Shown: positions 48,615 through 57,080, counted from the first letter of the stretch. The stretch: DNA of 64,000 nucleotides from a virus (IMGVR_UViG_3300020469_000041:1-64000), one strand, 5' to 3'. Numbers and translations: made by a program. The notes: generated by a model not told the origin, from the sequence alone.

Positions 48615-49210
48615 TACATTTCTCCAATAATATGTTTGTATATTTCTTTCCATTTCCAATATCTTGGAATATGACCGTTAAATGGATAATAAGCATTATG
48701 ATCATGAGCCACAAGAATAGATCGTAATCCGTAACTATCACCAAGTTCAGCATTTACTGGTTTATCTTCGATCCACCAACATTTACTATTTGCGTATTCT
48801 AGTAAAGCATCATCTTTATCTGCACCGCATGGTAAATATATATAATCATCCCATATTTCTTCACCAAATAAAAGATTCAAGTTTTGTGTTCTTAATCTTT
48901 GAGCATATTTATTGCTACTTAAAGATGATATACAATGAAACTTAAATCCGTGCAACATGTTTAATCTTTTCATGTAGTACACAGCATCTCTTAATGGCGG
49001 TAAAAATGCAATGGCAGCAGAATCGTTAAATTCAGCAACCATTGCTTTACCTAATTCTTTCGATATTCCAAATCTTTGACCAACGTTGTATTGTCGATCA
49101 TCAACTGTTGGATAACCTTTGTGATTCATATATTGAGTAAATGAATATTCCCAATCACATAAAACACCATCACAATCAACTAAAATTATATTGTCTTTCA
49201 TTTCCTTCAT
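48614..49210 (-). CDS. HAD-family 5'-nucleotidase-like phosphatase
   Basis: 198 residues. HAD motif I is V-D-C-D-G-V-L-C-D-W at 11-20 (D12 nucleophile, D14 acid/base), and W-W-I-E-D-K-P near 145 corresponds to the acidic motif of deoxyribonucleotidases. The overall length suits a 5'(3')-deoxyribonucleotidase. This would adjust nucleotide pools during replication. Preceded by an early promoter at 49235. Substrate is inferred. Confidence 0.78.
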   Translation of the reverse strand: MKEMKDNIILVDCDGVLCDWEYSFTQYMNHKGYPTVDDRQYNVGQRFGISKELGKAMVAEFNDSAAIAFLPPLRDAVYYMKRLNMLHGFKFHCISSLSSNKYAQRLRTQNLNLLFGEEIWDDYIYLPCGADKDDALLEYANSKCWWIEDKPVNAELGDSYGLRSILVAHDHNAYYPFNGHIPRYWKWKEIYKHIIGEM

Positions 49211-49234
49211 AAGTCCTTACCAGTTTATATGTAT

Positions 49235-49263
49235 ATTATAACACACTTTCTGGTAAAAGTAAA
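49235..49263 (-). promoter_or_regulatory. Early-type promoter
   Basis: TTTACT (49258-49263), 17 nt, TGTTATAAT (TATAAT 49235-49240). Drives the HAD-to-SET gene unit. Confidence 0.8.
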
Positions 49264-49276
49264 CAGTTATTTTCAT

Positions 49277-50416
49277 TTATTTCAATATCTCTGATATTTC
49301 ATATCCTAAATTTAAAAACCAATTCATATCCCTGCCTCGTGTAACTTCCGCTGCAGTACCTAAACGAATACCACTTGTTTCAGCAAAACTTCGGGGATCA
49401 TTCGGTACTCCGTTTTTGTTTACAGTAATTCCATGCTTTTCTAATAGATCGGCAGCTTCTCTTCCGCTGATTTCTTTATCACTTAAATCTACAAGAACAA
49501 TATGACTGTCTGTTCCTCCAGTAGCAATACTATAGCCACCCATTTTAAGACCATCAGCAAGTAATTTAGCACTGTTTTTTACTGCTGTAATATAGTCACG
49601 AAACTCTTGAGTATTTGCTTCTATAAAGCATTGTGCTTTTGCAGCAATAATATTCATAAGAGGGCCGCCTTGTGTTCCTGGAAATATTGCACCATTTATT
49701 TTCTTTGTTAGCTCAGGATTATTCCACAGTATCATACCACCACGAGGACCACGAAGTGTCTTATGTGTTGTACTCGTTACCGCATGAGCATAGGGCAAAG
49801 GACTAGGGTACTGTCCTCCAGCAATCAGTCCACTATAGTGTGCCATATCGCACACAAGATATGCGTTTACTTCTTTTGCGATATCTCTGAATGTAGACCA
49901 CTCAATTTCTCTTGGATACGCACTTGCTCCTGCAACAATAACTTCAGGATTATATCTTTTGGCAAGACTTCGTACTTGTTCATAATCAATCCAACCTCTG
50001 TCGTTTACTCCGTAAGTATATGCGTTGTAATACTTTCCGCTATGCGTTGGAGGTGCTCCATGACTAAGGTGTCCACCACTTGCAAGATCCATGCCAAGAA
50101 TCGTATCTCCTGGTTGCATCAGTGCTTGGTAGACTGCTGAGTTTGCATTGACCCCGCTGTGAGGTTGTACATTTGCAAACTTGCATCCATATAGCTTTTT
50201 CACTTCTTCTATCGCAAGAGTTTCTATTTCGTCCATGTATTCACAGCCGTTATAGTATCTCTTGCCTGGATAACCTTCTGCATATTTATTTGTAAAGACA
50301 CTACCACAAAGCTCGCGAACAGCGTCACTCGCAAAGTTTTCACTTGCTATTAATTCAATAGTAGAAGCTTGTCTATTGTATTCTTGGTTTAAAATTGAAC
50401 GTATCTTATTGTCCAT
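49277..50416 (-). CDS. glyA: Serine hydroxymethyltransferase
   Basis: 379 residues (bacterial GlyA about 417). N-terminal Q-A-S-T-I-E-L-I-A-S-E-N, the cofactor strand G-M-D-L-A-S-G-G-H-L-S-H-G, and the PLP lysine K219 in T-S-T-T-H-K-T-L-R-G-P-R-G-G are present. It converts serine and THF to glycine and methylene-THF, the one-carbon donor for thymidylate synthesis. The enzyme looks complete but lacks some C-terminal length. Preceded by small conserved phage genes and located 9 nt after its neighbour in the PhoH unit. Confidence 0.95.
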   Translation of the reverse strand: MDNKIRSILNQEYNRQASTIELIASENFASDAVRELCGSVFTNKYAEGYPGKRYYNGCEYMDEIETLAIEEVKKLYGCKFANVQPHSGVNANSAVYQALMQPGDTILGMDLASGGHLSHGAPPTHSGKYYNAYTYGVNDRGWIDYEQVRSLAKRYNPEVIVAGASAYPREIEWSTFRDIAKEVNAYLVCDMAHYSGLIAGGQYPSPLPYAHAVTSTTHKTLRGPRGGMILWNNPELTKKINGAIFPGTQGGPLMNIIAAKAQCFIEANTQEFRDYITAVKNSAKLLADGLKMGGYSIATGGTDSHIVLVDLSDKEISGREAADLLEKHGITVNKNGVPNDPRSFAETSGIRLGTAAEVTRGRDMNWFLNLGYEISEILK

Positions 50417-50424
50417 AATAATTC

Positions 50425-50634
50425 CTATTTTAAATATTTTTCAATAATATTTAATTGACCATCAATAACAGACATAGCATCTACTTGTGATTCTACTGTT
50501 CCAACAATATCTGAGTGATCAGCAAGTCCTACATGAGAACCTAATAAAACTTCAATGTTTGTTTGGTGTCTTCTAAGCTTAGCTCTAAGAGATTCTTCTA
50601 CTGTTGTTAATATTTCTTTTCGATAATTGTGCAT
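50425..50634 (-). CDS. Conserved small protein, 69 residues
   Basis: Helical, with L-L-G-S-H-V-G-L-A-D-H-S-D-I-V-G-T near 30-46, a pattern I associate with a conserved T4-like marine phage protein of unknown role. Located 5 nt after the nuclease gene. Confidence 0.72.
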   Translation of the reverse strand: MHNYRKEILTTVEESLRAKLRRHQTNIEVLLGSHVGLADHSDIVGTVESQVDAMSVIDGQLNIIEKYLK

Positions 50635-50639
50635 TTTAT

Positions 50640-51323
50640 TTACCTCCCAAATAATTTTCTACGTTTATATTCTGCTATTGTTTCTAATAGCTTTTTAGTC
50701 CAATTGTCTCTGTGTTCTACAAATACTTGTGGACCTTCATCACCAGCGATTAACGTGACTAATTGTGTTATTGGCATACCAGTTCTTTCTTCCCACATAA
50801 TAGCATATGCAGTTTCTTGTACAAAGTATCCTTCACACCATTCTTTCTTCTTAGTTTTAGCTGCTGTCTTATAATCAATAATAGAATTTTTACCATCAAA
50901 AACTCCAACGCAATCAACTCGGCCAGCAACACCAAGATGAGAAGAATACAATGGAGCTTCTTGAGCATATACTTTAGATAATCTTTTATCTAGTATATCT
51001 TTAACCTCCATAAAATTAGATTTTATAAGTGGCATTACACCTTCATCAAAAGATTCATCGTTATCAACATACTTTTCTAGCATTTCATGAACAGCTGTAC
51101 CACGTCCTGAAGCTCTACGAGAAATACGATTTGCTTCTTCTTCGCCTACTCTTTGGCGCCAGGCTCTTATATGATCTTCGCTTAATATCGAAAGTACTGT
51201 TGTAATAGAAGGATAGTTAACACCGTCAGGAGCAGCATAGGTTCTACCAGTTGATAACGTTGTAGCAACCATGTCTTTATATCCAATATCAATTGGTTCA
51301 TGTTTAAAGTTTCCCGCTTTCAT
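50640..51323 (-). CDS. RecB/Cas4-type PD-(D/E)XK exonuclease
   Basis: 227 residues. Active-site elements of the RecB nuclease family: H79 (A-V-H-E), E122, D137 in G-R-V-D, D150-x-K152 in I-I-D-Y-K-T, and Q-E-T-A-Y at 169-173, the Q-x-x-x-Y motif. Likely digests or processes DNA ends, perhaps host DNA recycling or recombination. No iron-sulfur cysteines of the Cas4 type are seen. Overlaps PhoH by 20 nt. Confidence 0.88.
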   Translation of the reverse strand: MKAGNFKHEPIDIGYKDMVATTLSTGRTYAAPDGVNYPSITTVLSILSEDHIRAWRQRVGEEEANRISRRASGRGTAVHEMLEKYVDNDESFDEGVMPLIKSNFMEVKDILDKRLSKVYAQEAPLYSSHLGVAGRVDCVGVFDGKNSIIDYKTAAKTKKKEWCEGYFVQETAYAIMWEERTGMPITQLVTLIAGDEGPQVFVEHRDNWTKKLLETIAEYKRRKLFGR

Positions 51324-51987
51324 ATAATTCCTTTGTCATGATAAAGTCACGAACAAAGCCGCTTCGTACAATATCTTCCCACTTAAATTCCACATGATCA
51401 AAAGAGTTCATATGTTTTATAATATTAATAAATTCTTTAATACCGTCTTGATCACCCTTACGAGTAAAATCTGATTGATAATAATCACCCGACATAATAA
51501 ATCTACAATCTTCTCCAAGACGAGTTATTACTGAACAAAGCTCATGATAATTACAATTTTGAGATTCATCAACGATTATTATAGCATTTTTAATTGTGAT
51601 TCCTCTTATAAATGAAGTTGTTAAGAACTCTATAGATTTACTTTGTATCATTTTAGACCATCCATCTAAGTCTTGAAATAAATCATTTATAATAGCTTTA
51701 TATGGAGATGTGTAAGCATCTTCTTTTTCTTCTTGTGTTCCAGGAAGAAATCCCATATCTCTTGTTGGAACAGCAGATCTTACTATAATAACCTTTTGAT
51801 ATTCTTTCTTTAATACTGCTTCTAAAGCTAGGTATAAAGAAATAAAAGTTTTACCAGTTCCTGCTGAACCATCTAAACACAAATGATTACCAGAAGCAAA
51901 TCCATCAAAAGCTAATTTTTGATTATGTGTTAATGGCTCCAATTTAACCAAATGCTCTAATCTTAGACGTGAAGGTTTTTTGTTCAT
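51304..51987 (-). CDS. phoH: PhoH-like ATPase
   Basis: 227 residues. Walker A G-S-A-G-T-G-K-T at 40-47 and Walker B A-I-I-I-V-D-E-S-Q-N at 135-144, plus S-G-D-Y-Y-Q-S-D-F, identify the PhoH family. PhoH is very common in marine phages. In bacteria it is linked to phosphate stress and RNA metabolism, but its role in phages is unsettled. Overlaps neighbours on both sides. Confidence 0.92.
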   Translation of the reverse strand: MNKKPSRLRLEHLVKLEPLTHNQKLAFDGFASGNHLCLDGSAGTGKTFISLYLALEAVLKKEYQKVIIVRSAVPTRDMGFLPGTQEEKEDAYTSPYKAIINDLFQDLDGWSKMIQSKSIEFLTTSFIRGITIKNAIIIVDESQNCNYHELCSVITRLGEDCRFIMSGDYYQSDFTRKGDQDGIKEFINIIKHMNSFDHVEFKWEDIVRSGFVRDFIMTKELYESGKL

Positions 51988-52226
51988 TTTGTATTAATAT
52001 TTCCTCTTAATCTTGGTGGTAGTCCTTTTTGAATTCTTTGTTGTACTTCTTTCCAGCCATCACCAGCCTTTTTAAGTACTTGTCCATCTTTTGCAGTTAG
52101 AACTTTTGGTGCAGTAATGACTTGCTGAATATTTGGATCTTTTACATATTTTTCCATATCAGAAATAGACATCATTTTAGTTTCTATTTCTTCAGTTTCT
52201 AAATTTTTAAAATCATACAATGGCAT
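51984..52226 (-). CDS. Small conserved phage protein, MPLYDF type
   Basis: 80 residues from M-P-L-Y-D-F-K-N at 52226. GGAG lies 7 nt upstream and the gene overlaps the end of the preceding one by 14 nt. A start 33 codons earlier would be nested in that gene. Begins like FmdB-type zinc-ribbon regulators but lacks their cysteines. Ends with basic L-P-P-R-L-R-G. Unknown role. Confidence 0.72.
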   Translation of the reverse strand: MPLYDFKNLETEEIETKMMSISDMEKYVKDPNIQQVITAPKVLTAKDGQVLKKAGDGWKEVQQRIQKGLPPRLRGNINTK

Positions 52227-52782
52227 TAAACCACTCCGGTTGTTGTCTTTTAGTCCAAACCATTTTGAACCTATCTTGTTTAGTTTGATAAAAATTTCTA
52301 TAAGATTTAACAGCGTCTGTACCACCTAAGTTATTAACGATACATTCCGGATTAGAACTCATTGCTAACTTATAAGGTGTTCGAACTAATGTTCGTTTTA
52401 TGTTGTTTGGTAAATCTTTCAATATTTTTCGTAGCTTGCTGTCTGTTGCATGGACTTTGCCATATCTATATGTATATTCATCGCACAAAGCAATAAAATG
52501 TTGATAATGCCAAGTATAATTACAACAACCTTCACGAGTCCAGACTGTAGACGGATGATTATAATGACATGCTTTATACAGTATATCTTCTCGGTGGTCA
52601 TCTAGTTTATAATATTGTAACATAGAGCCAGATTTAGATGGTCTACGTTCCATGATACCATCAACCATTCTATGAACAGTTGATAGCATTTGTGCAGATT
52701 CTACAATCATTTTTACAACGTGTTTATCGCATTGTTGTTGAGCTGCTTCGACGGGATCTTCTGATAAAATAAAAATATTCAT
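52213..52782 (-). CDS. Conserved phage protein with DKHVVKM motif
   Basis: 189 residues. N-terminal M-N-I-F-I-L-S-E-D-P-V-E-A-A-Q-Q-Q-C-D-K-H-V-V-K-M-I-V-E-S-A-Q-type sequence (see residues 1-31), then Y-N-H-P-S-T-V-W near 95. I have seen this D-K-H-V-V-K-M pattern in T4-like marine phages and some bacteria. Conserved His, Cys and Asp hint at an enzyme, possibly a DNA-repair enzyme, but I cannot name the activity. First gene of an early unit (promoter 52790). Confidence 0.78.
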   Translation of the reverse strand: MNIFILSEDPVEAAQQQCDKHVVKMIVESAQMLSTVHRMVDGIMERRPSKSGSMLQYYKLDDHREDILYKACHYNHPSTVWTREGCCNYTWHYQHFIALCDEYTYRYGKVHATDSKLRKILKDLPNNIKRTLVRTPYKLAMSSNPECIVNNLGGTDAVKSYRNFYQTKQDRFKMVWTKRQQPEWFNAIV

Positions 52783-52789
52783 AATATAT

Positions 52790-52818
52790 ATTATAACACA
52801 ATTTCATTCAAATGTAAA
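52790..52818 (-). promoter_or_regulatory. Early-type promoter
   Basis: TTTACA (52813-52818), 17 nt, TGTTATAAT (TATAAT 52790-52795). Heads the unit running to glyA. The -35 element abuts the terminator-like hairpin at 52819. Confidence 0.8.
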
Positions 52819-52846
52819 CCCCTTAATAAAAAATTTTACTAAGGGG
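52819..52846 (-). terminator. Probable intrinsic terminator
   Basis: CCCCTTA ... TAAGGGG, 7-bp stem with a 14-nt AT loop, followed on the minus strand by TTTACATTT. It lies 7 nt beyond the 56-residue gene stop. Moderate T-tract, so medium confidence. Confidence 0.55.
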
Positions 52847-52853
52847 TCACGAT

Positions 52854-53024
52854 TTAGTGTATTTTGCTTATTGCCTCCATATCATCAAGGTATTGGTTTA
52901 AATGTACTATTTTCTTTTCCATTTTGTATGCTAATACATTTTTACCTTTTTTTATTAATTTTCGTTGATAGTATAATGCCTCATTTCTGTCTTTCTTTAG
53001 GCGTTCAATTTGTATATAACTCAT
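52854..53024 (-). CDS. Small helical basic protein, 56 residues
   Basis: Start M-S-Y-I-Q-I-E-R-L-K-K at 53024 with GGAG 7 nt upstream. An earlier in-frame ATG has none. Charged helices throughout (Y-Y-Q-R-K-L-I-K-K-G-K-N). Last gene before a terminator. Function unknown. Confidence 0.65.
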   Translation of the reverse strand: MSYIQIERLKKDRNEALYYQRKLIKKGKNVLAYKMEKKIVHLNQYLDDMEAISKIH

Positions 53025-53090
53025 AAGCAATCTCCAGGTTAAAGTGAATTGAAAAACTATCATGATATAGACTGTGTCGTTATCTTTCTC

Positions 53091-53516
53091 CTATTTTTTT
53101 ATTAGATTAGGAAATGCACCTTTAATTAACGCCTTTGTAATATATTTGAGTTTGAGTTTTTTATCTTTGGCATCGCAAAAAAGTTGTGCATCATCCGGGT
53201 GAATTGATTCAAGTAAATCTATAAAAGCTGTTTCTCTTTTGAATTGATTTAAATTTGGAGAGGCAACTTTAACAAAGTTTCTAAACTTTGGATATTCAAA
53301 TCTAAGCTCTCGCGGTTCTTTTTTTGTAGATGTATCGAATTTTTTATAAGGTGGTTGACCTTCGGGTAATGATAATTTAATAGTATCATCTAATCCGATA
53401 CGTAAGATATCTCGAAGCGCAGTACAATCTTGCTCTTTAAGATATTGGATCCTTTTATCTCGAGATCCTAATTTGTTTGTATTTTTTAATATTTCTGATA
53501 TTAATGGTTTAACCAT
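53091..53516 (-). CDS. Conserved T4-like phage protein, 141 residues
   Basis: Start M-V-K-P-L-I-S at 53516, overlapping the RNase H gene by 8 nt and using GGAGG inside it. Contains R-D-I-L-R-I-G-L-D-D-T-I near 40 and L-P-E-G-Q-P-P-Y-K near 52. A conserved marine-myovirus type. I do not know its function. Placement after RNase H suggests a DNA-related role. Confidence 0.75.
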   Translation of the reverse strand: MVKPLISEILKNTNKLGSRDKRIQYLKEQDCTALRDILRIGLDDTIKLSLPEGQPPYKKFDTSTKKEPRELRFEYPKFRNFVKVASPNLNQFKRETAFIDLLESIHPDDAQLFCDAKDKKLKLKYITKALIKGAFPNLIKK

Positions 53517-54363
53517 TATAAAATTCCTCCACACTTTCAATCAATAGATTGCATCGTTTTTTAATTAAATAGTTTAATACTTTCATTTTCATTGGAACTT
53601 TTTGTCCATTAAAAGTATTTATAACATTATTCTGAATTGATTCCGGTATTTGAGATAAATCTATAAGAGTCTTATTTCTTTGATAATTTCTAAACTCTTC
53701 GTGCGTCATAACATCTTTTAAGTTATCTATATTATCAGCCCAGTATTGTATTTTAGCTTTTGTCATAGGTGATTGGCGAATTTCATCCATAATAGAATTA
53801 TCAGCTGATAAAACATTAGGTATACCATCGCTTTTATCTCCTTTACATATGTGCTCAAAACAATATGTTCTAGGATTAGAATCACTTACCATTTTCTTTT
53901 GAATAGGAGAGAATTGTTTAACATTGTTGAATTTGTGTAATTGTATAAAATCTTTATCTGAAGAAATAATCATGACTGGTTCATGCTGACCAAACTCTTG
54001 TGTTTGCATTGTTAACGTACCGATGATATCATCAGCTTCGCATCCTTCTAAATGAATAACCTTGTAAGGCAGGTTTTCTCTAATTTCTTCTCTTACCAAA
54101 TTTAATATCCTAAAAATTTCTGTCCAATCTTGAGATGATTCATCTCTTTTCTTTTTACGATGTGCTTTATATAGAGGAAAATATTCTTTACGCCAAGTAT
54201 TCATACCATCAACACAAATTACCATTTGACCGTACTCATTACGATATTTTTTATTGTACATACGAATACTGTTTAGTATCATATGTCGTATCATGTTTTC
54301 ATCATTTAGTTTTTGTACTATAATATTAGATAGCGCAATCTGGCTATAATCAAGTAAAATCAT
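53509..54363 (-). CDS. rnh: RNase H / 5'-3' flap exonuclease (T4 Rnh family)
   Basis: 284 residues (T4 305). FEN-type metal ligands: D5 region, V-C-V-D-G, E-A-D-D-I-I-G near 112-118, S-S-D-K-D-F near 138-143, and the helix-hairpin G-D-K-S-D-G-I-P-N-V near 180. T4 Rnh removes RNA primers from Okazaki fragments together with gp32 and clamp. Overlaps both neighbours. Confidence 0.93.
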   Translation of the reverse strand: MILLDYSQIALSNIIVQKLNDENMIRHMILNSIRMYNKKYRNEYGQMVICVDGMNTWRKEYFPLYKAHRKKKRDESSQDWTEIFRILNLVREEIRENLPYKVIHLEGCEADDIIGTLTMQTQEFGQHEPVMIISSDKDFIQLHKFNNVKQFSPIQKKMVSDSNPRTYCFEHICKGDKSDGIPNVLSADNSIMDEIRQSPMTKAKIQYWADNIDNLKDVMTHEEFRNYQRNKTLIDLSQIPESIQNNVINTFNGQKVPMKMKVLNYLIKKRCNLLIESVEEFYNG

Positions 54364-54691
54364 TCTTTTTATCCATTATTAATTCATGTAATACTTCGAA
54401 GTAATCGTGTAAAAAATGATTAACTCCTCCGTGTCTCATTAGCATTGAAGAAATCATATTTACAATTACAATCATATCTTTAGCTTCTGGCAATGTTTCA
54501 TCTCTAAAATCCATTGCATCGAAATAACCACTTTCATTAAGTAATAACTCTTCAATTTGTAATAATATTATTCGAGAAACATCTCTGCATTCATCAGTAA
54601 ATTCTTCATATTCTTGTCTTAGAAATTCTCTTTCTTCTTCAACTTCTTGTATACGAAATTTAGTTGGAAATTGTATAATATTATCTTTCAT
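54350..54691 (-). CDS. Conserved acidic helical protein, 113 residues
   Basis: Charged, helical sequence (E-V-E-E-E-R-E-F-L-R-Q-E-Y-E-E-F at 16-31) and H-H-like C-terminus (V-N-H-F-L-H-D-Y-F). First gene of the RNase H unit. The nucleotide-pyrophosphohydrolase-like helical look is not enough for a call. Function unknown. Confidence 0.72.
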   Translation of the reverse strand: MKDNIIQFPTKFRIQEVEEEREFLRQEYEEFTDECRDVSRIILLQIEELLLNESGYFDAMDFRDETLPEAKDMIVIVNMISSMLMRHGGVNHFLHDYFEVLHELIMDKKNDFT

Positions 54692-54700
54692 AATGTATAT

Positions 54701-54729
54701 ATTATATCATACTTTTAAGCAAATGTAAA
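54701..54729 (-). promoter_or_regulatory. Early-type promoter
   Basis: TTTACA (54724-54729), 17 nt, TGATATAAT (TATAAT 54701-54706), about 10 nt before the RNase H unit. Confidence 0.8.
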
Positions 54730-54732
54730 CAA

Positions 54733-55158
54733 TTATTTTGAAAAGTTTTTAATTGAATTGCCACCAATTCTACAATTAATAATGCCATTATAATAATCGT
54801 CCGTTAATAATACTTCTCTATCAAACTGTTCTTTTGTTTCCATGTAAGCGCATTCAGATTTAGTTTTACACATATGTAAAATTTCTCTATAGAAACAATC
54901 TTGACCCATTGATAAAACATCTTCTTGTAAATGTTTATTTGAACCCCAATATTCTCGCCATTCGGATTCAACTAATATTTTCTTTCTTCTCTTGCGAGTC
55001 TTGGTTATTGGTAGAGTCTTTTGGCTCCAAAAAAACTTCTTTCCTATATACTTCTTCCCTGTAGCTCGATTCGTTATCATGTAAACAAATCCATACACGT
55101 CTTTGGGATTGAATTCTTCTGGTGGCAGCCATTTTGTGCCTTTGTAATGCCATGTCAT
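54733..55158 (-). CDS. GIY-YIG-like putative endonuclease
   Basis: 141 residues. G-F-V-Y-M-I-T-N-R-A-T-G-K-K-Y-I-G-K-K at about 23-41 is a GIY-YIG-type motif pair (V-Y-M...Y-I-G), followed by a W-R-E-Y-W-G-S segment near 70 that could supply the conserved Arg. A T4-like small nuclease, related to the Seg/DNA-processing type or a domesticated form. Not obviously a homing element: it sits neatly within the nrd operon and overlaps nothing essential. Confidence 0.78.
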   Translation of the reverse strand: MTWHYKGTKWLPPEEFNPKDVYGFVYMITNRATGKKYIGKKFFWSQKTLPITKTRKRRKKILVESEWREYWGSNKHLQEDVLSMGQDCFYREILHMCKTKSECAYMETKEQFDREVLLTDDYYNGIINCRIGGNSIKNFSK

Positions 55159-55159
55159 A

Positions 55160-55300
55160 TTACTCGTTAAAGTCTAGTTCTTCTAGATCTTCATCCTGAT
55201 GTTCACCACAAAGAGGACAAAATAAAATAATTTCATCGTCTTCGTGCCCTATGATAGTTTTATTATAACAAGATTCGCAGTTAACCACAGTACGTTTCAT
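55160..55300 (-). CDS. Zinc-ribbon mini-protein, 46 residues
   Basis: Two CxxC pairs (C-E-S-C at 8-11, C-P-L-C at 28-31) in a 46-residue protein with acidic C-terminus (D-L-E-E-L-D-F). Starts 3 nt after glutaredoxin and ends 2 nt before the GIY-YIG-like gene. Likely binds zinc. Partner unknown. Confidence 0.78.
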   Translation of the reverse strand: MKRTVVNCESCYNKTIIGHEDDEIILFCPLCGEHQDEDLEELDFNE

Positions 55301-55302
55301 AG

Positions 55303-55536
55303 TTAACCAATATCCTTGAATTTATCCCACCCACCTATTGATTTACCGTCTAATTTTATTTGAGGAAATGTTCTAGCAGTTGGAAATAATTCCATCATTT
55401 CTTCTCTATTAAAATCCTCTCCCAATTTTTTAACTGTGTAACTATGTTTATTTGTTTCTTGTACCATAGCTTGTGCTTTATGTATTGCCATATCACAAAA
55501 TGGACAATGGTCTTTACTATAAATTTCTATAATCAT
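55303..55536 (-). CDS. grx: Glutaredoxin
   Basis: 77 residues. Redox motif C-P-F-C at 11-14, cis-proline motif T-F-P-Q-I at 56-60 and G-G-W near 68. T4 NrdC analogue: reduces ribonucleotide reductase. Located one codon after cytochrome c in the nrd operon. Confidence 0.93.
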   Translation of the reverse strand: MIIEIYSKDHCPFCDMAIHKAQAMVQETNKHSYTVKKLGEDFNREEMMELFPTARTFPQIKLDGKSIGGWDKFKDIG

Positions 55537-56010
55537 TTACAATCCTTCGATATAATTTGATAAAACTTTAATATCGTTTTGAGATAAAATAGAAGCTTGA
55601 GACCACATAATTTGAGATCTTTTTCCTCTTTGTTCTCTATTTTGATATTGTTTTAATGCTGTTTCTATATATAAGGATGTATTACCCGCCAATGCTGGAA
55701 ATATTCCCATACCCTCGCCTTTCATTCCATGACATCCAGCGCATCCATTCCATGATGCTGGTGTAGGATCTATTTCAACTACTGGAGCCTCAATAACACC
55801 TGCTGCAATTAATCTTTCTTCTTCTAACTTTGCGAGTCGAGCAACCTCGCGTCTTTCTAATAATTGTTCATAGCACTCATTTATACATGCACTTTGTGGA
55901 TTATGTCCTCTTTGTGGTGCATGACTAAACGCAACTGAGATGATAAAAGCTGCAGCACAGGATATTAAAAAAGGAAATAATATATGTGGATTCACGTCTT
56001 TATGACTCAT
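55537..56010 (-). CDS. Membrane-anchored class I cytochrome c
   Basis: 157 residues. Membrane helix 10-29, periplasmic linker with C42/C46 and a charged helix (50-70), then the heme motif C90-A-G-C93-H94, G-E-G-M-G-x-F-P-A-L-A-G-N, and M135 as the likely sixth ligand. Size and pattern fit a c5/c553-type electron carrier facing the periplasm. Heme attachment would rely on host Ccm machinery. Overlaps nrdB by 4 nt and glutaredoxin follows directly, so it is a bona fide operon member. A role in respiration during infection is inferred. Confidence 0.9.
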   Translation of the reverse strand: MSHKDVNPHILFPFLISCAAAFIISVAFSHAPQRGHNPQSACINECYEQLLERREVARLAKLEEERLIAAGVIEAPVVEIDPTPASWNGCAGCHGMKGEGMGIFPALAGNTSLYIETALKQYQNREQRGKRSQIMWSQASILSQNDIKVLSNYIEGL

Positions 56011-57080
56011 AGACTTAATCCTGCTAATGTATTATTATCCATGTCTTGTTTTACTCCTCCAATAACATATGAACTAATTTCAGTTTCTTGTGGTGCAACT
56101 TGTACATTACCTCCACCTATCCATTTTTCAGTCCAAGGTAATGGATTAGCTTTTGGTGTTACGTATGGACATTGTAATCCAACCGCTCTCATTCTTTTAC
56201 AGCCTATCCATTCTATATAATCACATAGAATTTTTTCATTAAGGCCAATCATAGAACCATTTGCAAATAGATATCTGGCCCAAGATTTTTCTTGCTCAAT
56301 TACGTCTAAATATAATTGAACTGATTCTTGTTCTGTTTTCTTAGCTATTTTTTCGTAGTCTTTATCTTCTTTTTTCAAAAGCTTAAGCATTGTGGTAGTA
56401 CTAGCCAAATGTAAATTTTCATCTCGAGCAATGAATTTAATAATTTTAGCATTACCTTCCATTTTCTTTAATTCAGCAAAAGCCCAACTACATGCAAATG
56501 ATACATAGAACCTTATACCTTCTAAAGCATTTGCCGATTGCATAGCCATCCAAATTGCTGTCTTATGATCTATTTTATTTACAGGATTATGATTATAATC
56601 CATCAAATCATCGTAATATTTAGATATACTTGATCCACACTCAACAATTTCTTTATTATCTAATATTCCATCAAATACATGTGAAGGATCTGCATACACA
56701 TTTCTTATAATATGTGTATAACTTCTGCTGTGAATAGTTTCTGAAAATGACCATGTTTCAATCCAGTTTTCAACTTCTGGTAATGATACAATTGGTAAAA
56801 ATGCTAGATTTGGAGCTCGACCTTGAACACTGTCGAGTACTATTTGTCTTTTAAGATTACTTGTAAAAATGTGTTGTTCATTTTCAGTTAATCCATTAAA
56901 GTCTTTTTTATCTTTAGAAACATCTACTTCTTCTGGTCTCCAAAAGAATCCTAGTTGTTTATCTGTAATTTTGTCTAACTGAGGATATTTAACTTCATCA
57001 TATCTTTGAATATCTACCGCCTCATCCAAAAACATATTTCTAGTCATATGAGACTTTTTATTCTTTTTCAATACTGACAT
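56007..57080 (-). CDS. nrdB: Ribonucleotide reductase class I small subunit
   Basis: 357 residues from the ATG at 57080 (a GTG one codon earlier is possible), with AAGGA upstream. Counting from that GTG, the di-iron ligands D84, E115, H118 fall at E. coli numbers, with the tyrosyl radical in S-R-S-Y122-T-H. E-G-I-R-F and D-E-N-L-H-L supply the remaining ligands. Forms the radical cofactor needed by NrdA. Follows iscU in the operon. Confidence 0.96.
   Translation of the reverse strand: MSVLKKNKKSHMTRNMFLDEAVDIQRYDEVKYPQLDKITDKQLGFFWRPEEVDVSKDKKDFNGLTENEQHIFTSNLKRQIVLDSVQGRAPNLAFLPIVSLPEVENWIETWSFSETIHSRSYTHIIRNVYADPSHVFDGILDNKEIVECGSSISKYYDDLMDYNHNPVNKIDHKTAIWMAMQSANALEGIRFYVSFACSWAFAELKKMEGNAKIIKFIARDENLHLASTTTMLKLLKKEDKDYEKIAKKTEQESVQLYLDVIEQEKSWARYLFANGSMIGLNEKILCDYIEWIGCKRMRAVGLQCPYVTPKANPLPWTEKWIGGGNVQVAPQETEISSYVIGGVKQDMDNNTLAGLSL

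Noticed and set aside
53616-53623. TATAAATA inside the RNase H gene
   Set aside because: Coding sequence in an early unit. No late-type gene follows.
54733-55158. GIY-YIG gene as a mobile homing endonuclease insertion
   Set aside because: It is spaced like an ordinary operon member, has no intron or disrupted host gene beside it, and its motif is imperfect.
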